This document shows positions 9,039-18,871 of a DNA stretch of 64,000 nucleotides, piece after piece; within the stretch, counting starts at the first letter, position 1, and each line of letters begins with the position of its first letter. Origin of the DNA: DATJLY01 sp035532935 (lineage in GTDB: Bacteria; Pseudomonadota; Alphaproteobacteria; ATCC43930; CGMCC-115725); contig DATKQE010000109.1 of assembly GCA_035532935.1 (NCBI GenBank), forward strand, positions 35,398 to 99,397. Reading direction: 5' to 3'. The notes beneath the pieces are model-generated. The model ran no database searches. It was not told the origin of the DNA and saw only the letters and a program-made list of their open reading frames with translations. The translations under genes and the position numbers were made by a program.

Positions 9039-9041
9039 CGC

Positions 9042-10100
9042 TCACGGCTGCACCGTCTCGGTGAACCATTCGGTCGGCAGCTCGCGACCCAACCCCAGCG
9101 CGCGCGCCCGCTCATAGACGACGTGGCCGGTGGCAGCGAACTGGTAGCCCATGCCGAGATTGTTGATGAAGCAAATGGTCTCGCTCTCTCGTGCGCGCCC
9201 GCGATGGCGGCCGGTGACGATCTCGAACAGTGTCGGCAGCGTCATGGCGAGCCGCTCGCCGCCGGCGTCGGCGCGCTTCCTGCCGTGCGTGCTCAGGGTG
9301 ACGGCATCGTCGGCGCGGTTGAACACGGCCATCAGGTCGAACTTGTCCCAGGCCGGACGCTCGATCTCGGTGGCGCCGGGGCGGATCGAGCTCACCAACA
9401 TGCCGGGCTCGACCCAGGACGCCATGAACACGGGCGCGAGCGCATTGGTGGCGCAGGCGACGATGTCGGCGCCCTTGCAGGCCGCGGCGGCACTGTCGCA
9501 CGGCCGCACGGTCTTACCGATCGCCTCGCCCATCGTGCGTGCGAAGCCGTCGCGGTGCTCGCGCGAGGGACTGAACACGCGAATATCCTCGAGCGCAAAG
9601 AGCGCATCGAGCCCCAGAAGCTGCGCCTCGGCCTGTCCGCCCGAGCCGATGATCGCCACGCGTCTTGCATCCTTGCGGGCGAGGTACTTGGCGGCGATGG
9701 CGTTGGTCGCGCCGACGCGCATGCGCTGCATCACCCCGTCGGGGCAGATCGCGAGCGGCGCACCGTCATGGGTGCTGAACAGCAGCACCAGCCCGACATA
9801 GCGCCCGCCCGGCACCGCCGCCATTTTCTCGCGGCGCTTGGTGCCGCCGCTCTCGGGGAAATAGAGGATGTCGGAATTGATGCGCACGGCGCCGATGCCG
9901 AGCTTCGGCACGACCGCGCTCATCTGCTTCAACGCGTAGAGCCCATCCGGGCGCTGCGTCGTCGGCGTGACGATGTCGGAGCGCGGGCCGTTGGCGCCGC
10001 GGCCCTCGATCAGCTCGATGTATGAATCCTCGAGCGCCGGGATGAGCTCCTTCATCGTCAGCAGGCGCGTGATTTCCTCATTGGTGAGGATCAGGGTCAT
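9042..10100 (-). CDS. Ornithine cyclodeaminase / mu-crystallin family protein
   Basis: Cytoplasmic NAD(P)-binding enzyme, 352 residues, normal length for the family. The N-terminal part carries TNEEITRLLTMKELIPALED, the middle ALKQMSAVVPKLGIGAVRIN (with the conserved substrate-site Lys) and MRVGATNAIAAKYLARKDA, and the Rossmann motif is VAIIGSGGQAEAQL (about residues 150-163). Family members deaminate ornithine, reduce imines or dehydrogenate alanine, and the reaction here cannot be chosen. It converges on the enamidase-like gene (3 bases between stops) and is followed upstream by an MFS carrier on the same strand, which suggests uptake and turnover of an amino-acid-like compound. Confidence 0.85.
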   Translation of the reverse strand: MTLILTNEEITRLLTMKELIPALEDSYIELIEGRGANGPRSDIVTPTTQRPDGLYALKQMSAVVPKLGIGAVRINSDILYFPESGGTKRREKMAAVPGGRYVGLVLLFSTHDGAPLAICPDGVMQRMRVGATNAIAAKYLARKDARRVAIIGSGGQAEAQLLGLDALFALEDIRVFSPSREHRDGFARTMGEAIGKTVRPCDSAAAACKGADIVACATNALAPVFMASWVEPGMLVSSIRPGATEIERPAWDKFDLMAVFNRADDAVTLSTHGRKRADAGGERLAMTLPTLFEIVTGRHRGRARESETICFINNLGMGYQFAATGHVVYERARALGLGRELPTEWFTETVQP

Positions 10101-10125
10101 GGTGGGTCTCCCTTTGACCGGCCGA

Positions 10126-11415
10126 TCAGGCGACGGGCTCGAGGCTGGGCGTACCGGCGCCGCGCGGGGTGCGGCCGATGCGCAGGACCACCACCGCGGC
10201 GCCGAGGCACATCAGCCCCGACAATATGAACGGCACGAAATAGCTGCCGAGCTCGCTGCGCATCACCCCGGCGATGAGCGCGATCGATGCAGCGCCGACC
10301 TGGTGGCCCGCGAACACCCAGCCATAGACGACCGGCGTATCGATCTTGCCGAACGTGTCGGTGATGAGCCTGACCGTCGGCGGCACGGTGGCGAAATAGT
10401 CGAGCCCATAGAACAACGCGAAGATCGAGAGGGTGCCGAAGCTGAAATCGGAATAGGGCAGGTAGAGCAGCGACAGTCCCCTGAACGTGTAGAAGAACAT
10501 CAACAGCACGCGATTGTCGATCCGGTCCGACAGCCAGCCCGACAGCGTCGTGCCGAGAATGGTGAAGGCGCCGATCGCGGCCAGCAGTCCGGCCGCCGTC
10601 ACCTGGGGAATGCCGTGGTCGGAGCAGAACGGGATGAGATGCGTGCCGACGAGCCCGTTGGCGCTCGCGCCGCAGACGAAGAAGCTCGCGAAGAGGAGCC
10701 AGAAATTGCCCGACTTGACCGCCCGCCCCAGCGCGGAAAATGCCAAGACGAGCGGGTTCGTGGCGCCGTGCGCCGGCGGCCGCTTCTCGCCGCTGTCGCC
10801 ATAGGGGGCAAGGCCCACTTGCGCCGGATCGTCCGGCAGTAGAAACGCCACCAGCGGGATCACGGCGGCCATCGCCGCGGCCATGATCCAGATCACCGGC
10901 CGCCATCCCACATTCGCGGCAACGGCGGCGAGCGGCGGCAGAAACAGGAGCTGCCCGGTCGCGCTGCTCGCCGAGACGATGCCCATGGCGAGGCCGCGGC
11001 GCTGCGTGAACCAGCGGTTGACGATGGTGGCGCCGAACACGGGTGCGACGAGCCCGCAGCATGTGCCGACCATGACGCCCCAGGTGAGCACGAGCTGCCA
11101 TGGTGCATTGATGAAGGAACTCGCCAGCACTGCCGCGACGACGAGACTGAGCGCGCCCATGGCGGTGCGGCGGATGCCGAACCGCTGCATCAGCGCCGCG
11201 CCGAACGGTCCCAGGAACCCGTAGAGAAAGAGATTGACCGAGATGGCGAGGGAGATGGTGGCGGCGCTCCAGCCGAAGGAATGCTCGAGCGGTACGATGA
11301 GCACGCTCGGCGTCGAGCGCAGCGCCGCCGTCGCCAGCAGCGCCACGAAGGTGACGCCGAGCACGACCCAGGCATAATGCACGCGCGATGCGGCCGCGAC
11401 GACCAGGCGATTCAT
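10126..11415 (-). CDS. MFS transporter (monocarboxylate/OFA-like)
   Basis: Inner-membrane major facilitator superfamily carrier of 429 residues with about twelve hydrophobic segments in two halves. The first hydrophobic segment after MNRLVVAAASRVHYAWVVLG, the loop GFLGPFGAALMQRFGIRR after helix 2 and the motif VFGATIVNRWFTQRRGLAMG between helices 4 and 5 resemble the oxalate/formate and monocarboxylate MFS groups. A charged central loop (EKRPPAHGATN) separates the halves. It lies 25 bases upstream of the cyclodeaminase-family gene on the same strand, so both are probably co-transcribed. Substrate unknown; an organic acid is the family's usual cargo. Confidence 0.87.
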   Translation of the reverse strand: MNRLVVAAASRVHYAWVVLGVTFVALLATAALRSTPSVLIVPLEHSFGWSAATISLAISVNLFLYGFLGPFGAALMQRFGIRRTAMGALSLVVAAVLASSFINAPWQLVLTWGVMVGTCCGLVAPVFGATIVNRWFTQRRGLAMGIVSASSATGQLLFLPPLAAVAANVGWRPVIWIMAAAMAAVIPLVAFLLPDDPAQVGLAPYGDSGEKRPPAHGATNPLVLAFSALGRAVKSGNFWLLFASFFVCGASANGLVGTHLIPFCSDHGIPQVTAAGLLAAIGAFTILGTTLSGWLSDRIDNRVLLMFFYTFRGLSLLYLPYSDFSFGTLSIFALFYGLDYFATVPPTVRLITDTFGKIDTPVVYGWVFAGHQVGAASIALIAGVMRSELGSYFVPFILSGLMCLGAAVVVLRIGRTPRGAGTPSLEPVA

Positions 11416-11436
11416 GATTCCCCTTTCGCGTCTCGA

Positions 11437-12435
11437 TTATTCATCCGACCCCACGGTCAGGACGATCTTGCCGAGCACTTCGCCCCGCGCCAGCCGCGCC
11501 AGCGCCGCATCGAAGCGCGCGAGCGGCAGGCACGCGGCGACATGCGGCCTGATCCTCCCGGCGATGCGGAGCGCGAACAGCTCGCGCTGGACCTCGCGCA
11601 CGCGCTCGGGCGTGCCGTCGCGGTAATCCGTCCACTGCAACCCCAGGACGGCGATGTTCTTGAGCAGAAGATAGTTTGCCTTGAGCGTCGGAATCCGCCC
11701 GGCGGCGAAGCCGATGACGACCAGCCGCCCCTCCCATGCCACGGCGCGGAGCGCGGCATCGAACACGTCGCCGCCGACGGAATCGAGCGCGATGTCGGCC
11801 ATGTGTCCGTCTGTCGCCCGACGCACCTCATCGCGCAGCGCATCGCGCAGGTCGGGGCGCCCGGTGATGACGACGTGATCGGCGCCGTCCTGCCGCGCCA
11901 GCGCCGCCCGCTCCGGCCGGCTCACGCAGGCAATCACCTTGGCCCCGAGCGCCTTGGCGAGTTGAACCGACGCCATGCCGACGCCGCCGCCCGCGCCCGT
12001 GACCAGCACGGTCTCGCCCGTCCGGTACTGGCCGCGCGCGACCAGGGCGAAATGCGCGGTCTGATAGACGATGCCCATCGCTGCCGCATCGACGAAGGAC
12101 ACCGCGTCGGGCAGCGCATAGCACTGCAACGCCGGCGCGAGCGCAATTTCGGCAAAGCCGCCATGCTCGATCTCGGCGAGGACGCGGTCGCCGGGCGCGA
12201 ATGCGGCAACGCCGGGCCCGACCGCGGCAACGATCCCCGCCACCTCCTTGCCCGGAATGAAGGGCAGCGGCGGCAGGCGCTGATAGCCGCCAGAAACGAC
12301 GAGGAGGTCCGCGAAATTGATGCCGGAGGCGTGCACCGCGATCGCGACCTGGCCCGGCCCCGGTTCGGGCACCGGCCATTCTTCGAGCTGCAGCCCTTCG
12401 GGCGGACCGTGGGCGCGGCAGATGACGGCCTTCAT
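11437..12435 (-). CDS. NADPH:quinone oxidoreductase family (zinc-free MDR)
   Basis: Cytoplasmic medium-chain dehydrogenase/reductase, 332 residues. GroES-like N-terminal domain with HASGINFADLLVVSGGYQ and PFIPGKEVAGIVAAVGPGV, and a Rossmann domain with VLVTGAGGGVGMASVQLA. The structural and catalytic zinc ligands of alcohol dehydrogenases are absent, as in Qor-type members. Its start overlaps the stop of the CoA-transferase gene by 4 bases, so it is the last gene of the CoA-ester operon. Close relatives reduce quinones or enoyl groups; here an enoyl-thioester or quinone role is plausible but not shown. Confidence 0.88.
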   Translation of the reverse strand: MKAVICRAHGPPEGLQLEEWPVPEPGPGQVAIAVHASGINFADLLVVSGGYQRLPPLPFIPGKEVAGIVAAVGPGVAAFAPGDRVLAEIEHGGFAEIALAPALQCYALPDAVSFVDAAAMGIVYQTAHFALVARGQYRTGETVLVTGAGGGVGMASVQLAKALGAKVIACVSRPERAALARQDGADHVVITGRPDLRDALRDEVRRATDGHMADIALDSVGGDVFDAALRAVAWEGRLVVIGFAAGRIPTLKANYLLLKNIAVLGLQWTDYRDGTPERVREVQRELFALRIAGRIRPHVAACLPLARFDAALARLARGEVLGKIVLTVGSDE

Positions 12436-13544
12436 GGCGCCAGCACCGCGTTGGCCTCGCCGAGCGCGGGGGCGGTCGCATCGCCGGGCGGCGCGCGGAA
12501 TTCGGGCGCGACCGGCACGGGCACCGCGGCGATCCGCGCGGCGCCGGCCGAGACGCCCCAGTCGAACAGGCCGCGTGCCGCGAAATGCGGATCGCCGAGC
12601 GCTTCCTCGATCGTGGCGGCGACGACGCTGCACACGTCCTTGCCGGCGAAGCGGCGGCGCCATTCGGTGGCCGGATGCCTGGCGATGATGGCGGCGACCG
12701 CGGCGATCGTCGCCGCCGGATCGCGGCGGTCGTCGCATGCGTCGGGCGCGAGCCCGATGGCGGCGCAGAAATTCTCCCAGAATTTCTGCTCGAGCGGCGC
12801 GGCCGCGACGAAGCGGTCATCCTCGGTGCGATAGATGCGGTAACGCGGCGAGCCGCCGGACACCAGTTCGCCGCCCGGGCGCGGCCATTGTCCGGCGGCG
12901 AGGCCATTGCCGATGGCCCAATAGAGAAACGGGAATAGATTGTCGGCCATGGCGATGTCCAGGCGGCAGCCCTCGCCGGTGACGGCGCGGCGCTGCAGCG
13001 CGAGCAGGATGTTGATCACCGCGGGATAGGCGCCGCCGCCGATATCGGCGATGAGCGCGGGCGGAACGACCGGCGCACCGTCGGCGCCGGCGGCGATCAT
13101 CAGCATGCCGGTCGCGGCCTGGTAATCGAGGTCGTGGCCCGCTTCGAGCGCACGCGGCCCGGTCTGGCCATAGCCGGTGATGGCGCAATAGACGAGCCGC
13201 GGATTGAGCGCGCGCAGCGCCGCCGCGCCGAGACCGAGCCGATCCATCACGCCGGGGCGGAACTGCTCGACCAGCACGTCGGCGCGGCGCAGCAGCGGCT
13301 CGAGCCGCCGCATCGCGTCGGCGGCCTTGAGATCGATGGCGATGCTGCGCTTGCCGCGGTTCAGGAGCGCGAAATTGACGCTCTCCGTGCCGAGCCGGGG
13401 CGAATAACCGCGCATCTCGTCGCCGCTTTCCGGGCGTTCGATCTTGATCACCTCGGCGCCGGCCTCGGCGAGAATGAGGGTCGCCATCGGCCCCGGCAGC
13501 AGGGTGCTGAAATCGAGCACGCACACGCCTTCAAGCGGACGCAT
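12432..13544 (-). CDS. CoA-transferase family III (CaiB/BaiF)
   Basis: Cytoplasmic class III CoA-transferase, 370 residues, a little shorter than the usual 380-430. Family hallmarks: PLEGVCVLDFSTLLPGPMAT at the N-terminus, GAEVIKIERPESGDEMRG, RSIAIDLK and YCAITGYGQTGPRALEAGHD. The catalytic Asp is probably Asp167 in ALIADIGGGAYPA. Some members are alpha-methylacyl-CoA racemases (GxDxxYQA is also seen there), so a racemase role cannot be excluded. The gene sits among beta-oxidation genes and overlaps the quinone reductase start, fitting activation or exchange of CoA between organic acids. Confidence 0.88.
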   Translation of the reverse strand: MRPLEGVCVLDFSTLLPGPMATLILAEAGAEVIKIERPESGDEMRGYSPRLGTESVNFALLNRGKRSIAIDLKAADAMRRLEPLLRRADVLVEQFRPGVMDRLGLGAAALRALNPRLVYCAITGYGQTGPRALEAGHDLDYQAATGMLMIAAGADGAPVVPPALIADIGGGAYPAVINILLALQRRAVTGEGCRLDIAMADNLFPFLYWAIGNGLAAGQWPRPGGELVSGGSPRYRIYRTEDDRFVAAAPLEQKFWENFCAAIGLAPDACDDRRDPAATIAAVAAIIARHPATEWRRRFAGKDVCSVVAATIEEALGDPHFAARGLFDWGVSAGAARIAAVPVPVAPEFRAPPGDATAPALGEANAVLAP

Positions 13545-13548
13545 CGCC

Positions 13549-14199
13549 TCAATCCCCGCCGTTCCGCCGCTGCCGTTCCTTGGCGACGCGGCCGCGGCGC
13601 GCCGGCGCATAGGCGGGATCGCCGGTGTATTCGTAGAGCGCCTGGGTGACGTCGAAATGATGATCGAGGCCGCTGCGCTGTAAGAGGGCAATCGGACCGA
13701 CCGGATATCCGAGCCCGAGGCGCAGCGTAAGGTCGAGATCCGCGGCCGTCGCTAGTCCCTCGTCGAGGCGGCGCAGCGCATCGTTGTAATAGGGCCGCAC
13801 CAGCCGATCGATCATGCGGCCGGCAAAGTCGTTGCAGAGCGCGACCTGGAGGCCGGCATCGGTGAAAAGCTGCGTCGCCGCCGCGATCGCCGCTTCCTCG
13901 GTGCGAGGCTGGCGCACCAGCTCGACGAGATCGGAGGGCGGATCGTCGCCGAGGCGGAAGCGGGCAAAGCCCACCGCGTTCGAGCCCTCGCTGCCGGCGT
14001 TCTCGCCGGTATGGACGCCGAGGCATTCGCTGCCCAGCTCGACCACGATGGCATGCATCGCCGCGGGTGCCGGGATTTGCGCCAGCGCGCCGCCGGCATC
14101 GTCGCCGATGAGGAGCGCGATGTCGGCCGCCCGTTCCGCCGCCTCGCGCACCGCGTGCGGGCCGGGAAACGAGCGGCTGCCGCCCCGATCGATGATCAT
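13549..14199 (-). CDS. 3-hydroxyacyl-CoA dehydrogenase C-terminal-domain protein
   Basis: A 216-residue protein resembling the C-terminal half of PaaH/PaaC-type 3-hydroxyacyl-CoA dehydrogenases and lacking the N-terminal Gly-rich NAD site. The first half (HAIVVELGSECLGV) looks like the remnant Rossmann-like portion, and the second (ALCNDFAGRMIDRLVRPYYN, then TLRLGLGYPVGPIALLQRSG) is a clear 3HCDH C-terminal domain. It lies 12 bases downstream of a complete 291-residue dehydrogenase, in the same order as the two halves in the fused enzyme, so the pair may form a split version. On its own it should not oxidise substrate. It ends in a basic tail (GRVAKERQRRN). Confidence 0.78.
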   Translation of the reverse strand: MIIDRGGSRSFPGPHAVREAAERAADIALLIGDDAGGALAQIPAPAAMHAIVVELGSECLGVHTGENAGSEGSNAVGFARFRLGDDPPSDLVELVRQPRTEEAAIAAATQLFTDAGLQVALCNDFAGRMIDRLVRPYYNDALRRLDEGLATAADLDLTLRLGLGYPVGPIALLQRSGLDHHFDVTQALYEYTGDPAYAPARRGRVAKERQRRNGGD

Positions 14200-14211
14200 G
14201 ACCCGTCTCTC

Positions 14212-15087
14212 CTAGCCGCCGAACATGGCGTCGCGATCATAGCGGTAGAAGCCCTGGCCCGTCTTCCGGCCAAGCTGGCCCGCCGCGATCATGCGCCGGA
14301 CCAGCGCCGGGCACGCGGCGCGCGGCTCCCGGGTCATGCCGTAAAGCGCCTCGCACAACAGCAGCTGGGTGTCGAGGCCGATGAGGTCGATCAGCTCGAG
14401 CGGCCCCATCGGATAGCCGAGCCCGGCCTTGATCGCGCGGTCGATATCGGCAGGCGCAGCCACGCCGGCCTCGACCAGCCGGATCGCGTCGTTGTTGAAC
14501 GGCACCAAGAACGCGTTGAGGATGAATCCGGGATGGTCCTTGGTGCGGACCGGGCGCTGGCCGATCGCCTCGCAGAATCGCCAGGCGCCGGCAAAGGACT
14601 CTGCGCTCGTCTTGATGCCTGGCGACATCTCGACCAGTTTCATGAGCTGGGCCGGCAGGCAGAAATGCATGCCAACGAAGCGGTCCTCGCGCCCCGATCC
14701 CGCCGCGAGCTCGGTGATCGACAGGGTCGAGGTGTTGGAGGCGAAGATGGCGTGGGGCGCGCACACGGCGTCGAGCCGCTTCAGCACGTCGTGCTTCACG
14801 GCAAGGCTCTCGAACACCGCCTCGATGACGATGTCGCAGGGCGAAAGCTCATCAAGCCGCGTCGTCCCATGCAGGACGGCGAGAATGCGCTCGACCTGAT
14901 GCGCCTCGAGCCGGCCGCGCTCGACCGAGCGCGCGAGAAATCCCTCGGTCTGGCGCCGCGCCCGTGCCAGCGCCTCGGCGTCGGTGTCGTGGACGATGGT
15001 GCGGAACCCGGCGCGGGCGGCGACGATGGCGATGCCCGCGCCCATGGTGCCGCTGCCGATGATGCCGACGGTCCTGATCTCCGCCAT
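14212..15087 (-). CDS. 3-hydroxybutyryl-CoA dehydrogenase-type protein
   Basis: Cytoplasmic NAD-dependent 3-hydroxyacyl-CoA dehydrogenase, 291 residues, the size of Hbd/FadB2. NAD site VGIIGSGTMGAGIAIVAARA (residues 7-26); SNTSTLSITELA and VGMHFCLPAQLMKLVEM contain the catalytic His and downstream Glu region. In many homologs the latter reads HFFNPVPVMKLVE; here CLPAQ replaces NPVPV, which may alter the acyl specificity. The C-terminal domain (KAGLGYPMGPLELIDLIGLD) and final GRKTGQGFYRYD are intact. A Shine-Dalgarno GGGAAGG precedes the ATG at 15087. It is the first of two HAD-type genes in the operon. Confidence 0.9.
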   Translation of the reverse strand: MAEIRTVGIIGSGTMGAGIAIVAARAGFRTIVHDTDAEALARARRQTEGFLARSVERGRLEAHQVERILAVLHGTTRLDELSPCDIVIEAVFESLAVKHDVLKRLDAVCAPHAIFASNTSTLSITELAAGSGREDRFVGMHFCLPAQLMKLVEMSPGIKTSAESFAGAWRFCEAIGQRPVRTKDHPGFILNAFLVPFNNDAIRLVEAGVAAPADIDRAIKAGLGYPMGPLELIDLIGLDTQLLLCEALYGMTREPRAACPALVRRMIAAGQLGRKTGQGFYRYDRDAMFGG

Positions 15088-15113
15088 GGCCCTTCCCTGT
15101 GCCGTCATGGCGC

Positions 15114-15214
15114 CCTTCGACGATGCTTCGCTCCGCTCAGGGCGGGGCGCATTCGTTCATGCCGGTGCAAAATCTACCTCTTCCTGAGCGGAGCGCGAAG
15201 CGCGCAGTCGAAGG
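15114..15214. repeat. Imperfect inverted repeat between two operon genes
   Basis: The left arm (15114-15142, beginning CCTTCGACGATGCTTCGCTC) and the right arm (15183-15214, ending AGCGCGCAGTCGAAGG) are inverted copies differing by a short gap, separated by about 40 bases. Arms built from CCTTCGAC...CGCTCCGCTCAGG resemble dispersed palindromic intergenic repeats that I know from several alphaproteobacterial genomes. It fills most of the 156-base gap between the acyl-CoA dehydrogenase and Hbd-type genes, so it could form a stem in the message and separate their expression. Confidence 0.7.
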
Positions 15215-15243
15215 ACGCGATGCGCCGATGCCAATTCGCTTTC

Positions 15244-16416
15244 CTACCGCTCGATGAAGCTGCGGCCGATGAACTGGCGGTGGATCTGGTTGGTGCCTTC
15301 CCAGATCTGCGTGATCTTGGCGTCGCGGAACAGCCGCTCGACGCGATGGTCCTTGCAATAGCCATAGCCGCCGAAGAGCTGCACCGCGTCGGTGGCGACG
15401 CGCATCGCGACGTCCGAGGCGCGCAGCTTGAGCAGCGAGGCCTCGACCGCGAAGTCACCGGCGCCGCCATCGACCAAGCGTCCGACATGCCACAGCCACG
15501 CCTCGGCCAGCGCCAGATCGGCGGCCATGTCGGCGAGCATGAATTGAATGCCCTGGAATTCGACGATGCGGCGTCCGCCCTGGCGGCGCTCGTTGACATA
15601 GTGTACCGCATCGGCGAAGGCGGCGCGGGCGAGGCCCAGGGCGTGGGCGGCGACGCTCGGCCGCGAGGTGTTGAGCGAGGCCAGGAGGAGCTTGAGCCCG
15701 GCGCCCGGCGCGGCGAGGAGATTGGCGCGCGGCACGCGGCAGTCCTCGAAGGCCAAGACCGCGGTGCCCGAGGCGCGGTGGCCGAGCTTGTCCTCGGTGC
15801 GCAGCACCTTGAGCCCTTCCGTCCCCTTTTCGATGATGAGCGCCGCGATCGCCGCGCGCGGGTCGGCGACACCCGCCCATTTGCCAAAGACGAGGATCAG
15901 GTCGGCCACGTCGCCATTGGTGATGAAGCTCTTGCCGCCGGTGACGACGATCGCGTCGCCGTCCTCGGCGAAGCGCGTGCGCATGCCGGTCGCATCGGAG
16001 CCGGCCTCGGGCTCGGTGATGGCGAGCGCGCCGAGCCCGCCCGCGGCGATGCGCGGCAGCAGCCGCCGCTTCTGCTCCTCGGCGCCGTAATCGATGAGCG
16101 GCTTCATCGCATGGAAGGTGGTGGCCCAGATGATGCCGGTGGCGGCGCATGCCATGCTGATCTCGCGCACCGCCGCGAGATAGGCGGTGTAGGAGAGCGG
16201 CGCGCCGCCAAAGGCCTCGGGCACGAACATGGCGTTGAGGCCGAGCGCGTTGATGGCGGCGACGTTGTCCCAGGGGAAATTGCCGGTGCGGTCGTAATGC
16301 TCGGCCCGCGGCGCGATCTGGTCGCGGGCGAGGCTGCGCACGCTCTCGATCAGCATCGCCTCTTCGGCATCGAGCGGGATCGTCCGGTCGAGCCGCTCGA
16401 GTACGCCCAGTGCCAT
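15244..16416 (-). CDS. Acyl-CoA dehydrogenase
   Basis: Cytoplasmic FAD-dependent acyl-CoA dehydrogenase, 390 residues, typical for short/branched-chain members. The motifs ALAITEPEAGSDATGM (FAD/substrate loop), GGKSFITNGDVADLILVF, and QLFGGYGYCKDHRVERLFRD are all present. The catalytic Glu is about residue 373 in IWEGTNQIHRQFI, the position used by short- and medium-chain enzymes. One base separates its start from the enoyl-CoA hydratase stop, so the genes are translationally coupled. It would introduce the alpha,beta double bond that the neighbouring hydratase then hydrates. Confidence 0.93.
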   Translation of the reverse strand: MALGVLERLDRTIPLDAEEAMLIESVRSLARDQIAPRAEHYDRTGNFPWDNVAAINALGLNAMFVPEAFGGAPLSYTAYLAAVREISMACAATGIIWATTFHAMKPLIDYGAEEQKRRLLPRIAAGGLGALAITEPEAGSDATGMRTRFAEDGDAIVVTGGKSFITNGDVADLILVFGKWAGVADPRAAIAALIIEKGTEGLKVLRTEDKLGHRASGTAVLAFEDCRVPRANLLAAPGAGLKLLLASLNTSRPSVAAHALGLARAAFADAVHYVNERRQGGRRIVEFQGIQFMLADMAADLALAEAWLWHVGRLVDGGAGDFAVEASLLKLRASDVAMRVATDAVQLFGGYGYCKDHRVERLFRDAKITQIWEGTNQIHRQFIGRSFIER

Positions 16417-16417
16417 C

Positions 16418-17185
16418 TCAGCGATCCTCGAACACGGGCTTGCGCTTGGCGATGAAGGCGCTCATGCCCTCCGCGGCGTCGCGCGTCTGATAGGCGAGGG
16501 TGGAAAGCTGCGCCTCGACCTTCAGTCCTTCGGCGAGCGGCATCGCGCCGGCGCTCGCGACCGCGGCGCGGGCAAAGCCGAGCACCGGCAGGCTGTACCC
16601 GGTCATGGTGCGCAAGAAGGCGATGCCGGCTTCGAGCGGATCGCCGTCGACGACGCGGTTGACGAGCCCGATGCGCTCGGCCTCGGTGGCGTCGATCGTG
16701 CGCCCGCTCAGGATCAGCTCGAGCGCGCGCGCCGCGCCGATCAGCCGTGGCAGGCGCTGCGTCCCGCCATAGCCGGGAATGAGCCCGAGCTTGATCTCGG
16801 GCAGGGCGAAGCGCGCGGCCGTGACGGCGATCCGGAACGTGCAGGCCAGCGCCAGTTCGAGGCCGCCGCCCATGGCATAGCCGTTGACCACCGCCAGCGA
16901 CAGGATCGGCAGCCGGTCGAGCTTCTGAAATACCGACTGGCCGAATTCCGCGCCCTCCTGCGTCGCGGCCAGCGAGCGGCCCGTCAATTCGCCGATGTCG
17001 GCGCCGGCGCAGAACGCCTTGTCGCCGGCGCCGGTGATGATGAGGGCGCGCGCCCCGCTCGCTGCCGCTGCATCGAACGCGGCGGCGAGATCGCGCAGCG
17101 CCGCGAAGGAGAGCGCGTTGAGCGCCTCCTTCCGGTCGAGCGTGACGAGCGCGAACTCCCCCCGCCGAGCGAAATTGACCGCCAT
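16418..17185 (-). CDS. Enoyl-CoA hydratase/isomerase
   Basis: Cytoplasmic crotonase-family enzyme, 255 residues. Oxyanion-hole segments KAFCAGADIGEL and NGYAMGGGLELALACTF are present, and both catalytic Glu positions of true hydratases are kept: Glu110 (GGGLE) and Glu130 (FALPEIKLGLIPGYGGTQRL), 20 residues apart as in mammalian enoyl-CoA hydratase. It should therefore hydrate 2-enoyl-CoA to 3-hydroxyacyl-CoA. It lies between the acyl-CoA dehydrogenase (1 base) and the acyl-CoA ligase (1 base), so the operon encodes consecutive beta-oxidation steps. Confidence 0.93.
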   Translation of the reverse strand: MAVNFARRGEFALVTLDRKEALNALSFAALRDLAAAFDAAAASGARALIITGAGDKAFCAGADIGELTGRSLAATQEGAEFGQSVFQKLDRLPILSLAVVNGYAMGGGLELALACTFRIAVTAARFALPEIKLGLIPGYGGTQRLPRLIGAARALELILSGRTIDATEAERIGLVNRVVDGDPLEAGIAFLRTMTGYSLPVLGFARAAVASAGAMPLAEGLKVEAQLSTLAYQTRDAAEGMSAFIAKRKPVFEDR

Positions 17186-17186
17186 G

Positions 17187-18866
<1,680 letters not shown>

Positions 18867-18871
18867 GCGCG

